In this document: positions 1 to 7,519 of the stretch, in pieces | How positions within the stretch are numbered: the first letter of the stretch is position 1 | Layout: each line of letters starts with the position of its first letter | Assembly (NCBI GenBank): GCA_016190755.1 | Contig: JACPPY010000072.1 | Span: 1-37,457, forward strand | Length of the DNA stretch: 37,457 nt | From: Chloroflexota bacterium | Lineage (GTDB): Bacteria > Chloroflexota > Dehalococcoidia > JACPPY01 | Reading direction: 5' to 3' | Made by a program: the position numbers and the translations under genes | Notes under the pieces: model-generated | Seen by the model: only the letters and a program-made list of their open reading frames with translations | Told to the model about the DNA's origin: nothing | The model's database searches: none

Positions 1-847
1 CCTGCGGCGTCTCGGTTATATCTGGAGTTCGACCCTCTGGCTCATCTCCCCAATGTGCGGAATATTCTCTACCTACTGTAACTGCGGAACTTCGGTTAGC
101 GGCAGGCTGGCCGTTGGCAGCTATACCGGGAACAACACGGATAACCGCTCTATCTCCGGAGTCGGTTTCCAGCCGGAATGGGTTGTCATTCAGCGTACAT
201 CTACTGATCAGGCCCGGCACAAGCTGGCCTCTACCGGGGCAACCAGCGACTATTCCCAGCTATTTGATGTGGTTGCTGACGAAACGAATAGAATCCAGGC
301 ACTGGAGAGCGACGGCTTTCAACTAGGGAACGGCGTTGGTGTGAATGTTAGCAGCACCTATTACTACATCGCCTTTAACCAGATAGCATTGGAGTCCTAC
401 GAGGATTCAGGCCGTACCACCGTCCGGAACACCTATACCAGTAGCTTCAACACCGTCTATATGCATGGCACCGGTTTTGCCAACACAGACTATCTGGTGG
501 CCTACTATGACAACGGCGGGGTAAAAAGAGGGTCGGAGACGCCAAGCGCATCCGGTGGCACACTGAACAGCACCTATCTCCTGACCTCTGATCTGACCGC
601 CGCCGCTGGCACCTGGCATGCCCTGGTTCAGCCCAGCTCCGGCTACACCGGGTTCGGCACAGCCAGCTATGCTACCATCGTAGCCTCACCCGATACCTAC
701 GGTCTACTGGCTAACGACTCCTTCACCGTGGAGAGCTCGGCCATACCGGAGTTTCCCACGGTGGTGGCTGGGATAGCTGTAGCCGGTATGTGCGCGGTAA
801 TCTACTGGTGGCTCAGGAATAGAAGGCTAGCGCATGTCCAAGCTTAG
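1..847 (+). CDS. C-terminal part of a surface protein with a PEF-CTERM-type sorting signal (partial)
   Basis: The frame is open from base 2, so the true start lies outside the window; the ATG at 53 is probably internal. Visible are a YTGNNTDNR/GVGFQPEWVV segment, typical of repeated beta-sandwich modules in large surface proteins, and a second module rich in Tyr, Gly, Ser and Thr. The C-terminus has the tripartite sorting signal: IPEFPT, a hydrophobic helix (VVAGIAVAGMCAVIYWW) and a basic tail (LRNRR). This matches the PEF-CTERM pattern known mainly from archaea, which is recognised by archaeosortases. The exosortase-like gene at 2052 suggests a dedicated substrate-enzyme pair. The protein is inferred to be exported, cleaved near PEF and anchored at the cell surface. 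No enzymatic motif is seen. Confidence is high for the sorting signal and low for the function of the body. Confidence 0.75.
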   Translation, partial: LRRLGYIWSSTLWLISPMCGIFSTYCNCGTSVSGRLAVGSYTGNNTDNRSISGVGFQPEWVVIQRTSTDQARHKLASTGATSDYSQLFDVVADETNRIQALESDGFQLGNGVGVNVSSTYYYIAFNQIALESYEDSGRTTVRNTYTSSFNTVYMHGTGFANTDYLVAYYDNGGVKRGSETPSASGGTLNSTYLLTSDLTAAAGTWHALVQPSSGYTGFGTASYATIVASPDTYGLLANDSFTVESSAIPEFPTVVAGIAVAGMCAVIYWWLRNRRLAHVQA

Positions 848-1208
848 GATAGTATACATGCTTTCGCTGATGGTACTGGCAGTGCTAATCGCGTTCACGG
901 TATTTCGACCCATGGCAACGGGCGGTCAATACAGCGAGGTGGCCAGGGAAAACCTGCTCGAGAGGGAAGACGAATGGATCATCCAGTTCGATATCATCAA
1001 CCGTGAAGGCAAACCCACCGAATACGTTATCAACGTCTCGGTTGCCGGCAAACAATTCAGCGACCGATTTATAATTGCGGACGGCAGCCTGTACACCTAT
1101 GTCTACCACATACGCCGTGATATGTTGGGCTCCGGCGAGGCAACTGTTACCGTTTACAAGGAGGGGGAGAGCACCCCCTTCGAGCAGACAACCTACTATT
1201 TGAAGTGA
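834..1208 (+). CDS. Small membrane-anchored protein, DUF1616-like extracellular domain
   Basis: A 124-residue protein with one N-terminal membrane helix (about residues 4-26) followed by a short beta-rich domain containing EYVINVSVAG and a C-terminal TTYYLK strand. Its ATG lies inside the end of the preceding gene (14-base overlap) with an AAGG about 8 bases upstream, and the CPBP protease gene follows after 4 bases, so it is translationally coupled in the sorting operon. The fold resembles the small immunoglobulin-like domain of DUF1616 and related archaeal and bacterial membrane proteins that sit beside exosortases. No catalytic residues are visible. An accessory role in sorting or surface-layer assembly is inferred from position only. 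Confidence 0.7.
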   Translation: MSKLRIVYMLSLMVLAVLIAFTVFRPMATGGQYSEVARENLLEREDEWIIQFDIINREGKPTEYVINVSVAGKQFSDRFIIADGSLYTYVYHIRRDMLGSGEATVTVYKEGESTPFEQTTYYLK

Positions 1209-1212
1209 AGAT

Positions 1213-2055
1213 ATGGAACGAGATCTGACGCAGACCTCACAGGTAGTGGCCCAGGACGAATACGGCGAGAGGAGACGGATCAGCCCCTGGCAGGCGGTGT
1301 TTATCGCCGCCATAGCTATGGCCATCTCTGCCAGCGAGTACGTCTTCGCCTATCAAAATGTAGCCTACGGCATAGTTATCGCTCTTGCCGTGACCATAGG
1401 AATATACTCCATGCTGTCCATACTGAATTTTGACCGGAGGATAACCGATTGTGGCGAGGTTCTGGCCCTCATTCCCCTGTATATCCTGTTCACGTCTTCC
1501 CTGCCCTGGTTCTTCATCAACCAGGAATACCTCTTGCCGGCGGTGTACTCCTGCATACTGGGCTTATGCCTGTGGCATGTCCACCAGAAAAACATCAGCT
1601 TGAAGAAGACCTTCGGCTTCAACAGGAAAAAGCTGCTGAAGCACCTGCTGATCGGCATAGCCATCGGCATTCCAACGGGGACGGTGGAGTACCTCATCCT
1701 CCGTCCATCTCCTGCCTTCCCTGTCTTCGAGGTGAAATACCTGTTTCGTGACATATCTTATATGCTCATTTTCGTGGGTGTTGGCGAGGAGCTCTTGTTC
1801 CGCGGCTTTATTCAACGAGACCTCGGCGAGGCTTTCGGCTGGAAATGGGGGCTTTTCGGCGCCTCCGCCTTGTTCAGCGTGATGCACCTCACCTGGAGGT
1901 CGGTCCCTGAGCTCTTCTTCGTCTTTGTTGCCGGGCTAATACTGGGAACTCTCTACCTGAGGACCAAGGGCCTGGTGGTGCCGATAATAGCCCACGGAGT
2001 AAACAATGTGATGCTGGTGGCGGTACTACCATATATATTCATGGGGTGGCAATGA
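1213..2055 (+). CDS. CPBP family intramembrane glutamic endopeptidase
   Basis: A 280-residue polytopic membrane protein of the CPBP (CAAX protease/Abi) family. The three hallmark motifs are present: EELLFR at 192-197 (EExxxR), FSVMH with H225 (FxxxH), and HGVNN with H261 and N265 (HxxxN). These residues form the intramembrane active site in this family. At least six hydrophobic helices are visible. The stop codon overlaps the ATG of the exosortase gene (ATGA). CPBP proteases are recurrent neighbours or fusion partners of exosortases, so a role in processing sorted proteins or the sortase itself is plausible. The substrate cannot be deduced from sequence. Confidence 0.88.
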   Translation: MERDLTQTSQVVAQDEYGERRRISPWQAVFIAAIAMAISASEYVFAYQNVAYGIVIALAVTIGIYSMLSILNFDRRITDCGEVLALIPLYILFTSSLPWFFINQEYLLPAVYSCILGLCLWHVHQKNISLKKTFGFNRKKLLKHLLIGIAIGIPTGTVEYLILRPSPAFPVFEVKYLFRDISYMLIFVGVGEELLFRGFIQRDLGEAFGWKWGLFGASALFSVMHLTWRSVPELFFVFVAGLILGTLYLRTKGLVVPIIAHGVNNVMLVAVLPYIFMGWQ

Positions 2056-3008
2056 ACATAGTCGCGGTGAATGGCGTCAAGAGCTGGCTTGAGACAAGGG
2101 CAGCAAGGAAGCTCGTCTTGTGGCTCCTTCTGTCTGTAATGCTGTCCCTGGTCTTCTTCCGGGAGCTCTGGACCAGCCTGCCTACCATGATCTCCCCTGA
2201 CGTGGTACTGGGACAGCAGCGCGCCTCCACCTGGGGAGTACTGGCACTGTGCCTGCTATTCCTCTGGCTCAAGAGGAAGGAGATATGGAAAGGGATCAGC
2301 CGGGAGAGCAGCCTTATCTTTGTTCCCGTAGGATTGGCTTTGGTAGCCAGTGCTGTTCTCATGCCTTCTTACAAGGACTACCTGGTATTCCAGGTTCTTC
2401 TGGCATCGCTGGGGGTGTTTGTCGCCCTCTTCGGGAAGGGCGCCAGGCTGCCCTCCATCGTCCTTGTGATATACGGCTTTGCCGTCTCCTTTCCTATCGG
2501 CGTTCAGCGTTTTCTCGAAGGCCCTTATCAGCAAACGGCCTTCGTACCCCTGACGGGGCTGATGAGGGCCATGGGTTACCCGTTGCGCGTCGACGGGCAG
2601 TGGCTGCATTTCACCAGCACCGGGGGCGAGCCCATCTCCGTAGTCGTAACCATGGCCTGTGCCGGCCCGGCTACCAGGGGAGTGTTCATCGCCTTGTTTG
2701 CCCTGATGATGCTGGACATGCCCCTGTCGCCCAGGAAGGCGGCTTGGCTCTTCCTCTTTGGTGCCGTGGGCACCTGGTTTCAGAACATCATCCGGCTCGT
2801 GTTCCTGATACTGATGGGATACTACCTGGGGAGGAATGCCCTGTGGACGGCGCACTATTGGACAACCTACATACTGTTCCCCCTGTGGTATCTGTTTTTT
2901 GCCTACATCTACTTCCGGCAGGTGGGGCGACCGCCAGGAATAAGGAAGGGCAGGAACCTGAGCACATTACGATATCAAGGAGCTACAAGTGAAACAGAAC
3001 AGGAATAA
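2052..3008 (+). CDS. Exosortase/archaeosortase family transpeptidase
   Basis: A protein of about 318 residues, almost entirely membrane helices. The conserved catalytic set of the family is visible: Cys203 in MACAGPATRG (with Arg209), Arg248 in QNIIRLVF, and His268 in TAHYW. The exosortase/archaeosortase enzymes cleave C-terminal PEP/PGF/PEF-type signals and transfer the protein to a surface anchor. The ATG at 2052 is preferred over a GTG at 2046 because it overlaps the upstream stop as ATGA. The gene lies 1.2 kb downstream of a PEF-CTERM-type substrate. The CAGPATRG sequence is a slightly unusual form of the Cys motif, but the other residues support membership. Family assignment is confident; the subfamily is not. 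Confidence 0.85.
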   Translation: MNIVAVNGVKSWLETRAARKLVLWLLLSVMLSLVFFRELWTSLPTMISPDVVLGQQRASTWGVLALCLLFLWLKRKEIWKGISRESSLIFVPVGLALVASAVLMPSYKDYLVFQVLLASLGVFVALFGKGARLPSIVLVIYGFAVSFPIGVQRFLEGPYQQTAFVPLTGLMRAMGYPLRVDGQWLHFTSTGGEPISVVVTMACAGPATRGVFIALFALMMLDMPLSPRKAAWLFLFGAVGTWFQNIIRLVFLILMGYYLGRNALWTAHYWTTYILFPLWYLFFAYIYFRQVGRPPGIRKGRNLSTLRYQGATSETEQE

Positions 3009-3687
3009 AAGCACAATGTTCAGGCTGGCCATAATCTGGCTGGCAATGTTGCTTCTGGGCAGCTTCTGGCTGACTATCAGGGGGACATCGGACCCGGTGA
3101 GCATGGCGGTCACCCCTCAGGCGCCCAGGGGCGGAGAGCCCATAATCGCCGTCTTCAGGCTAAACAACCCCTCCTCTCAGCCTCTGGTCACCAAATATCA
3201 GTTCTATGCTAATGGCCAGCTTCTCAAGGAAGGGGTCACCACCATAGCTCCTGAGTCGGATAAGGCCTACAGGTACGCCTATAAAAACCCCCTTCAGATG
3301 GGAGAACAGGTGAACTTCGTGGTAAGAACCCAGTCGGAGCGAGGAGACTATGAGAAGGTCCTCTCGACGCCGCCGTATCCACCTCAAGTATGGAGCAGCT
3401 TCGTCAGCTTTGCCACCTTCTCCACATCGGTCATGAGCTCGATGAGCACGATGACGTATTATAAGAGCACCTTCGGTAGCGAGATGGGACTCAATGCAGG
3501 CATTATACTCACCGTAGTTCTCATTATCCTGCTTCTCTTCCTCACGTTGACCCAGCCTGAAGTCGAAGGCAAGGAAGTTGCCAGACTAGGAAGATTGAGG
3601 ATAAGGTTTTCAACCGTGACCTCGATACTGTTCATTGTCTTCATGGGCATCGTTTATACCAGGGTGCTGATGATACTCGGAGCATAG
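2989..3687 (+). CDS. Exosortase-associated three-helix membrane protein of unknown function
   Basis: A 232-residue protein starting at a GTG preceded by AAGGAG, overlapping the end of the exosortase gene by 20 bases. It has an N-terminal membrane helix (about 9-29), an extracytoplasmic immunoglobulin-like domain (about 35-125, with RGGEPIIAVFRLNN), a Ser/Met/Thr-rich stretch, and two C-terminal helices (about 160-180 and 210-230). The topology suggests an outside-facing domain held by the membrane. I recognise no family. Its place as the last gene of the sorting operon, before tandem hairpins at 3708-3782, suggests an accessory subunit. Confidence 0.7.
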   Translation: MKQNRNKSTMFRLAIIWLAMLLLGSFWLTIRGTSDPVSMAVTPQAPRGGEPIIAVFRLNNPSSQPLVTKYQFYANGQLLKEGVTTIAPESDKAYRYAYKNPLQMGEQVNFVVRTQSERGDYEKVLSTPPYPPQVWSSFVSFATFSTSVMSSMSTMTYYKSTFGSEMGLNAGIILTVVLIILLLFLTLTQPEVEGKEVARLGRLRIRFSTVTSILFIVFMGIVYTRVLMILGA

Positions 3688-3707
3688 ATGTTATCCTGAA
3701 GTGCAGG

Positions 3708-3782
3708 GGTGTCACTTCACGACACCCACTGGAATAAGCTGTAGAGTGGGTAGAGTCCTTATCCTATCTGGGCTCTACCCAC
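3708..3782 (+). terminator. Tandem hairpins ending the sorting operon
   Basis: Two stem-loops follow the last gene. The first pairs GGTGTC (3708-3713) with GACACC (3721-3726). The second pairs GTGGGTAGAG (3746-3755) with CTCTACCCAC (3773-3782), a perfect 10-base stem. Only a weak T-run follows (CTGCTTT), so this may be a terminator of low U content or an mRNA-stabilising structure. Confidence 0.5.
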
Positions 3783-3965
3783 CCTGCTTTGACCCGCCGC
3801 CTGGCTGGACAGTGCAGTCGCAATGTACGGCTCCCCTTCAGACCACTTCAAACAGCACGGCCTGTAGAGTTTTTACACGCCTGCCTGTGGAGTTGTTCGT
3901 GCCATATTAATCTGTACAGGTGATCTCAATCTAATCTATCCGGGTGATCTGCTGTCACTGGCCCC

Positions 3966-3995
3966 TTGACACCCGCCGCTTTACTATGCTATCCT
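3966..3995 (+). promoter_or_regulatory. Candidate promoter for the nine-heme cytochrome
   Basis: A perfect -35 box (TTGACA, 3966-3971) is followed 18 bases later by TATCCT (3990-3995). The cytochrome start is about 190 bases downstream, leaving a long 5' leader that could carry regulation. Confidence 0.4.
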
Positions 3996-4183
3996 GCTCT
4001 CGACTTAGGGCAGACGGGCCCTGTTCTGACTGTGTCGCGCGAATACATTACGGCAACCCAACTACAGATAGGGCGGGGCAGAAAAGGTGCGTGCGAGGCG
4101 CGCCCTACTGCTGTTTATTCTCTTCTGGCGAACATGACCTGGGAAATCCATGGTCTGAGCAAGTCAAGTTGTCAGGAGGTACT

Positions 4184-6478
4184 ATGAGTCGTCTAGCCAA
4201 ACTAAACCTGCGTCTCCTAATTCTGTTCCTGGGGCTGACAGTGGCTGCGGCCTTGGCAGTAGCCGCGTGTAGCGGCGCTACAGGCCCCACCGGCCCCGCC
4301 GGACCTCAGGGCGCTGCCGGTATTGTCGGGCCTACCGGACCACAGGGCGCCTCTGGCTCTGCTGGTCCAGCCGGGTCTGCCGGACCCTCTGGCTCCCCCG
4401 GTGTTACCAATGGCTCCGTAAGCGGTGTGGTCACCGATGCTGCCGGCAAGCCGATCGAAAAGGCTTCCGTAAGCACCGACCCCACCTCAACCACAGCCAC
4501 CACCGACAAGGACGGTAAGTTCACACTGAAGGACGTCCCGCCGGGAAGCTACTATGTAGTAGCCTCGGCCACGGGCAAGAATGCCAAGGCCGCCAAGGTA
4601 TCCGTACTGTCGGGCAAGGAAGCCAAGGCGACGCTATCCCTTAAGACGGAAGAGGCCTTCCCGCTGGGTAGCGTGAGGGCCGTCTCCGCCAGCGCTGGCG
4701 ATAATGAGATCTATCCGGACAACAAGTCAGCGATAACGCTCAGTGCCGGGTACGGCACCAGCAACAATAACAAGATCAATACCTCTGGCCTGAACAGCGT
4801 GGGTGTTGGGACCTACGTCTATCTTCAGGGCAAGGCCACTGACCAGGCCGGCGAAAAGATAACCGCCTGGACCTGGACAGTAGCCGGGCCAAGGGAAAAG
4901 AAGGTGACGGTAGAAAATGCCAACACGCAGTTCCCACGCTTCATGGCGGACGAAGCAGGCCGTTATGAAGTGACAGTGAACGTGGTAAAGGAGAAGGGCG
5001 GCAAGGCCTCCTCCGAGTTTCAGGTCACCGCCGGTTCCTATGTCGGCGTGGGGACCTGCGCCACCTGCCACAGCGGCAGTGTCAAGGCGGACAAGGTCAC
5101 CGAATGGGCCGAGACCGGACATGGCAACAAGTTCGAGTTTCAGTTCGGCAGCTACAGCGCGAAGAGCGACTACTGCATACGCTGCCACACCGTGGGCTAT
5201 GACGAAACGGACAAGGCAGGCGGCATGGACGATGCCGCGCGCCTGGCCGGCTGGACCCCAGATAAGGGCAGCGCCCTGGCCTGGATAGCAGAACAGAAGA
5301 TGACCGTCGACGACATCAAAAAGTCGCCCATGGGGAAGTTCATAAACATTCAATGCGAGAACTGCCATGGCCCGGGCAGCACGCATACCAAGGCGTTGTC
5401 CTATGAGCCGGGCGTGTGCTCGCAGTGTCATGGCCAGGAAATTCAGTGGCGGAACTCCGGCCATGCCAAGACCGGCGCGGCGAGCATGCACCAGGCCGAG
5501 GGCGCTTCCTGCGTAGAATGCCATACCGGCCAGGGGTTTGTCGCCGTTAAGATCCGGGGCGAGAAACCCGTCTTCCCCAATATGGAGCGTGAGGGGTTGA
5601 AGGCCAACATACCTGAGCCGGGCAATATGGCCCCGGTAGCCTGTGCCACCTGCCATGACCCGCATGCCCTCAGCGAGCCTTTCAACAAAGGAACGGCCGA
5701 CAAGCCGAACATCGCCTCCCTCCAGCTCCGTATGGAAGGCAAAGTGACCATGCCGAACGGTGCGACAGTAGATGCCAAGGAGTCAGCAGTGTGCGTCTCC
5801 TGCCACGCCGATAAGCGCGACCTGACCTACAAGGCCGACTACCTGGCTGGCAAGTACACCCGTGGCGCCCACGACAATACCCAGTCGGACGTCTTCTACG
5901 GCGTGACCGCCGCGGTGTTCGACCTCGGCGGCGGCAACTACTCATCCTCGCCGCACAGCCAGCTTGTGAAGAACGCCTGCATCGACTGCCACATGGCGGC
6001 GCAACCTAAAGCTCCAGCTGGCGCCAAGGCCGACAACAAGGAGGTCATTAGCTCGCACGGCGAGCTTCTCATGGCCAATGCCGGCGGACATAGCTGGAGC
6101 ATGACCGGCTCTTACCAGGGCAAGGATATAGAGAACGTCGCCGCCTGCGCGAGCTGCCACAAAGACCTGACCTCATTCGACCGTCAGGCCTATGGCGATT
6201 ACGATGGCAATGGCAAGGCCGAGGGCATACAGACTGAGGTCGCCGGCTTGCTCAAGCTGGTAGCCGCCCAGTTACCCAAGGACAAGGACGGCAAGATAAT
6301 ATCCTCGATAACCAAGGACAACACTACCGAGCTTCAGCGCCAGGCACTGTGGAACTACGCGGTCATAGCCAAGGACGGGAGCAATGGCGTGCATAATGCC
6401 GCCTTCTCCGTACAGGTGCTGCAGCGGACCTACAAAGCGCTCACCGGCAAGGCCGTTCCCGGAGCCACCATCAGGTAA
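4184..6478 (+). CDS. Nine-heme c-type cytochrome lipoprotein with collagen-like stalk
   Basis: 764 residues from ATG 4184, chosen because it has AGGAGGT just upstream and begins a lipoprotein signal peptide with the lipid Cys29 (VAAC). The upstream in-frame extension has no signal. Order of parts: collagen-like Gly-X-Y repeats (about 31-75), a carboxypeptidase-regulatory-like beta-sandwich (about 78-155), a PKD/Ig-like domain (about 165-285), and then nine CXXCH heme sites from Cys292 to Cys655 (CATCH, CIRCH, CENCH, CSQCH, CVECH, CATCH, CVSCH, CIDCH, CASCH). It is probably anchored outside the cytoplasmic membrane and passes electrons to or from an external partner. The partner is unknown; no quinol oxidase or porin gene is nearby. 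It converges with a second lipoprotein cytochrome at 6604. Confidence 0.9.
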   Translation: MSRLAKLNLRLLILFLGLTVAAALAVAACSGATGPTGPAGPQGAAGIVGPTGPQGASGSAGPAGSAGPSGSPGVTNGSVSGVVTDAAGKPIEKASVSTDPTSTTATTDKDGKFTLKDVPPGSYYVVASATGKNAKAAKVSVLSGKEAKATLSLKTEEAFPLGSVRAVSASAGDNEIYPDNKSAITLSAGYGTSNNNKINTSGLNSVGVGTYVYLQGKATDQAGEKITAWTWTVAGPREKKVTVENANTQFPRFMADEAGRYEVTVNVVKEKGGKASSEFQVTAGSYVGVGTCATCHSGSVKADKVTEWAETGHGNKFEFQFGSYSAKSDYCIRCHTVGYDETDKAGGMDDAARLAGWTPDKGSALAWIAEQKMTVDDIKKSPMGKFINIQCENCHGPGSTHTKALSYEPGVCSQCHGQEIQWRNSGHAKTGAASMHQAEGASCVECHTGQGFVAVKIRGEKPVFPNMEREGLKANIPEPGNMAPVACATCHDPHALSEPFNKGTADKPNIASLQLRMEGKVTMPNGATVDAKESAVCVSCHADKRDLTYKADYLAGKYTRGAHDNTQSDVFYGVTAAVFDLGGGNYSSSPHSQLVKNACIDCHMAAQPKAPAGAKADNKEVISSHGELLMANAGGHSWSMTGSYQGKDIENVAACASCHKDLTSFDRQAYGDYDGNGKAEGIQTEVAGLLKLVAAQLPKDKDGKIISSITKDNTTELQRQALWNYAVIAKDGSNGVHNAAFSVQVLQRTYKALTGKAVPGATIR

Positions 6479-6506
6479 CCTCTTCTTACCACCCTGTCCC
6501 CCCTCG

Positions 6507-6543
6507 ATCAGAGCGGGCCGGGCCCACCCCGACCCGCTCTGAT
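6507..6543. terminator. Strong hairpin between convergent cytochrome genes
   Basis: An 11-base perfect stem, ATCAGAGCGGG (6507-6517) with CCCGCTCTGAT (6533-6543), followed by GCTTTTC on the plus strand. It lies just after the multiheme stop and before the convergent cytochrome stop, so it probably terminates the plus-strand transcript and may act in both directions. Confidence 0.75.
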
Positions 6544-6603
6544 GCTTTTCAACCCTCTGGACAGCCTTGCAGTAGGAGGAAGCCTCAGCGGGCGGGACAA
6601 GGT

Positions 6604-7155
6604 CTATGGATTGACGGTCTTCAAGAACTGTGCCATAGCCCTGATCTCGTCGGCTGTCAGGCGCCCTTGGAAGGCGGGCATGGCAGTATTCGGTTTACCC
6701 CTGGTTATCACTTCCACGACTTCCTCCAGGCTGTCTCCAGCCAGGTCGGCAGGCCTGAGGTCTGGGCCAAGCCCTTGAATGCCCTCCCGGTTCGCCCCAT
6801 GGCAGACGGCACAGTTGGCGCTGTAGAGCGCTCTGACGTTTATGGCCGGGGTTGTGGTCGGGGGCGTCGGAGCTACCGTTGGAGGCCTCGTGGTTGCCGG
6901 TGCTGTGGTCGTTGCTGGCGCTGTAGTCGGCGGTCTGGTCGTAGTTGCCGGCGCCGTAGTCGGCGGCCTGGTAGTGGTCGTCGTTGTGACTACCGTCGGC
7001 GTGGTAGTACGGGCGGGAGTCGTCGCTGCAGTTGTGGTTGTGGTCGTCTTGGCGGTCGTGGTTGTGGTAGTCGTGCCAGCTCCTGGAGCACATGCCATCG
7101 CAACTAGCCCGGCGACGGCCAGAATTGCCACCAGGGCCATCATTTTTCTTGACAT
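6604..7155 (-). CDS. Monoheme class I cytochrome c lipoprotein with Thr/Pro-rich linker
   Basis: 183 residues from the ATG at 7155, which has AGGAGGTG upstream; the in-frame extension above it lacks a signal. It has a lipoprotein signal (lipid Cys22 in AMAC), then about 80 residues of almost pure Thr/Pro/Ala as a disordered stalk. A compact cytochrome c domain follows, with heme site CAVCH (Cys115, Cys118, His119) and likely axial Met159 in NTAMPAFQG. It is a tethered electron shuttle outside the membrane. Its convergent position opposite a nine-heme lipoprotein suggests they may serve the same electron-transfer chain. The linker's repetitive codons create long meaningless open frames on other strands. 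Confidence 0.9.
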   Translation of the reverse strand: MSRKMMALVAILAVAGLVAMACAPGAGTTTTTTTAKTTTTTTAATTPARTTTPTVVTTTTTTRPPTTAPATTTRPPTTAPATTTAPATTRPPTVAPTPPTTTPAINVRALYSANCAVCHGANREGIQGLGPDLRPADLAGDSLEEVVEVITRGKPNTAMPAFQGRLTADEIRAMAQFLKTVNP

Positions 7156-7519
7156 ATCATCACCTCCTATACTCAATATAACACCATGCCTAAAGGCATA
7201 TATGCAGGCTGTATCACGGAGACTTCGTTTCAATTGTTGTGTCTTCATATGTCCAGCCTATCCGCTCCTGAGAACGGAAAGACTTTGCCATGCGCCTGCG
7301 ACGCACCACTGAGTGATGAAAATGCGTCTATTTTCAGAGCACCCTGAAAGGTTTGGTGTCCACTATTGACATCCAGCCTTGGTTTAATGTTTAATACGTC
7401 TAGCATTGAATTAATATACGAATATAGTACTATACGGCCGCATTAGTATAATAGGCTCTCACAACTCTGAGGTGAATGGTGTCCGGGTAGCCAACCGAAG
7501 AGCAAGAAACGAGGAGAAT
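7156..7519. other. Divergent intergenic region between cytochrome and solute-binding protein genes
   Basis: No gene is supported here. It contains the cytochrome ribosome-binding site (7161-7168, minus), an AT-rich segment at 7376-7450, and candidate plus-strand promoter boxes (TTGACA 7366-7371; TTTAAT 7390-7395; a further TATAAT at 7447-7452). Confidence 0.4.
7366..7395 (+). promoter_or_regulatory. Candidate promoter for the solute-binding lipoprotein
   Basis: TTGACA (7366-7371), 18-base spacer, TTTAAT (7390-7395). A second -10-like TATAAT at 7447-7452 lacks a good -35, so the exact start of transcription is uncertain. Confidence 0.4.

Larger units (their letters stand above)
3688..4183. 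other. Non-coding stretch upstream of the multiheme cytochrome
   Basis: About 500 bases without a convincing gene. It holds the tandem hairpins at 3708-3782, a candidate sigma70 promoter (TTGACA at 3966-3971, 18-base spacer, TATCCT at 3990-3995) and a long leader of roughly 180 bases before the cytochrome ATG. The octamer GGTGATCT occurs twice (near 3919 and 3945). No riboswitch class was recognised. Confidence 0.45.

Noticed and set aside
4727-5665. Long open frame on the minus strand inside the multiheme cytochrome
   Set aside because: It is antisense to nine evenly spaced CXXCH motifs and has no ribosome-binding site or recognisable domain.
6842-7312. Plus-strand Val/Gly-rich open frame
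   Set aside because: It is the complement of the Thr-rich linker of the monoheme cytochrome, a low-complexity artefact.
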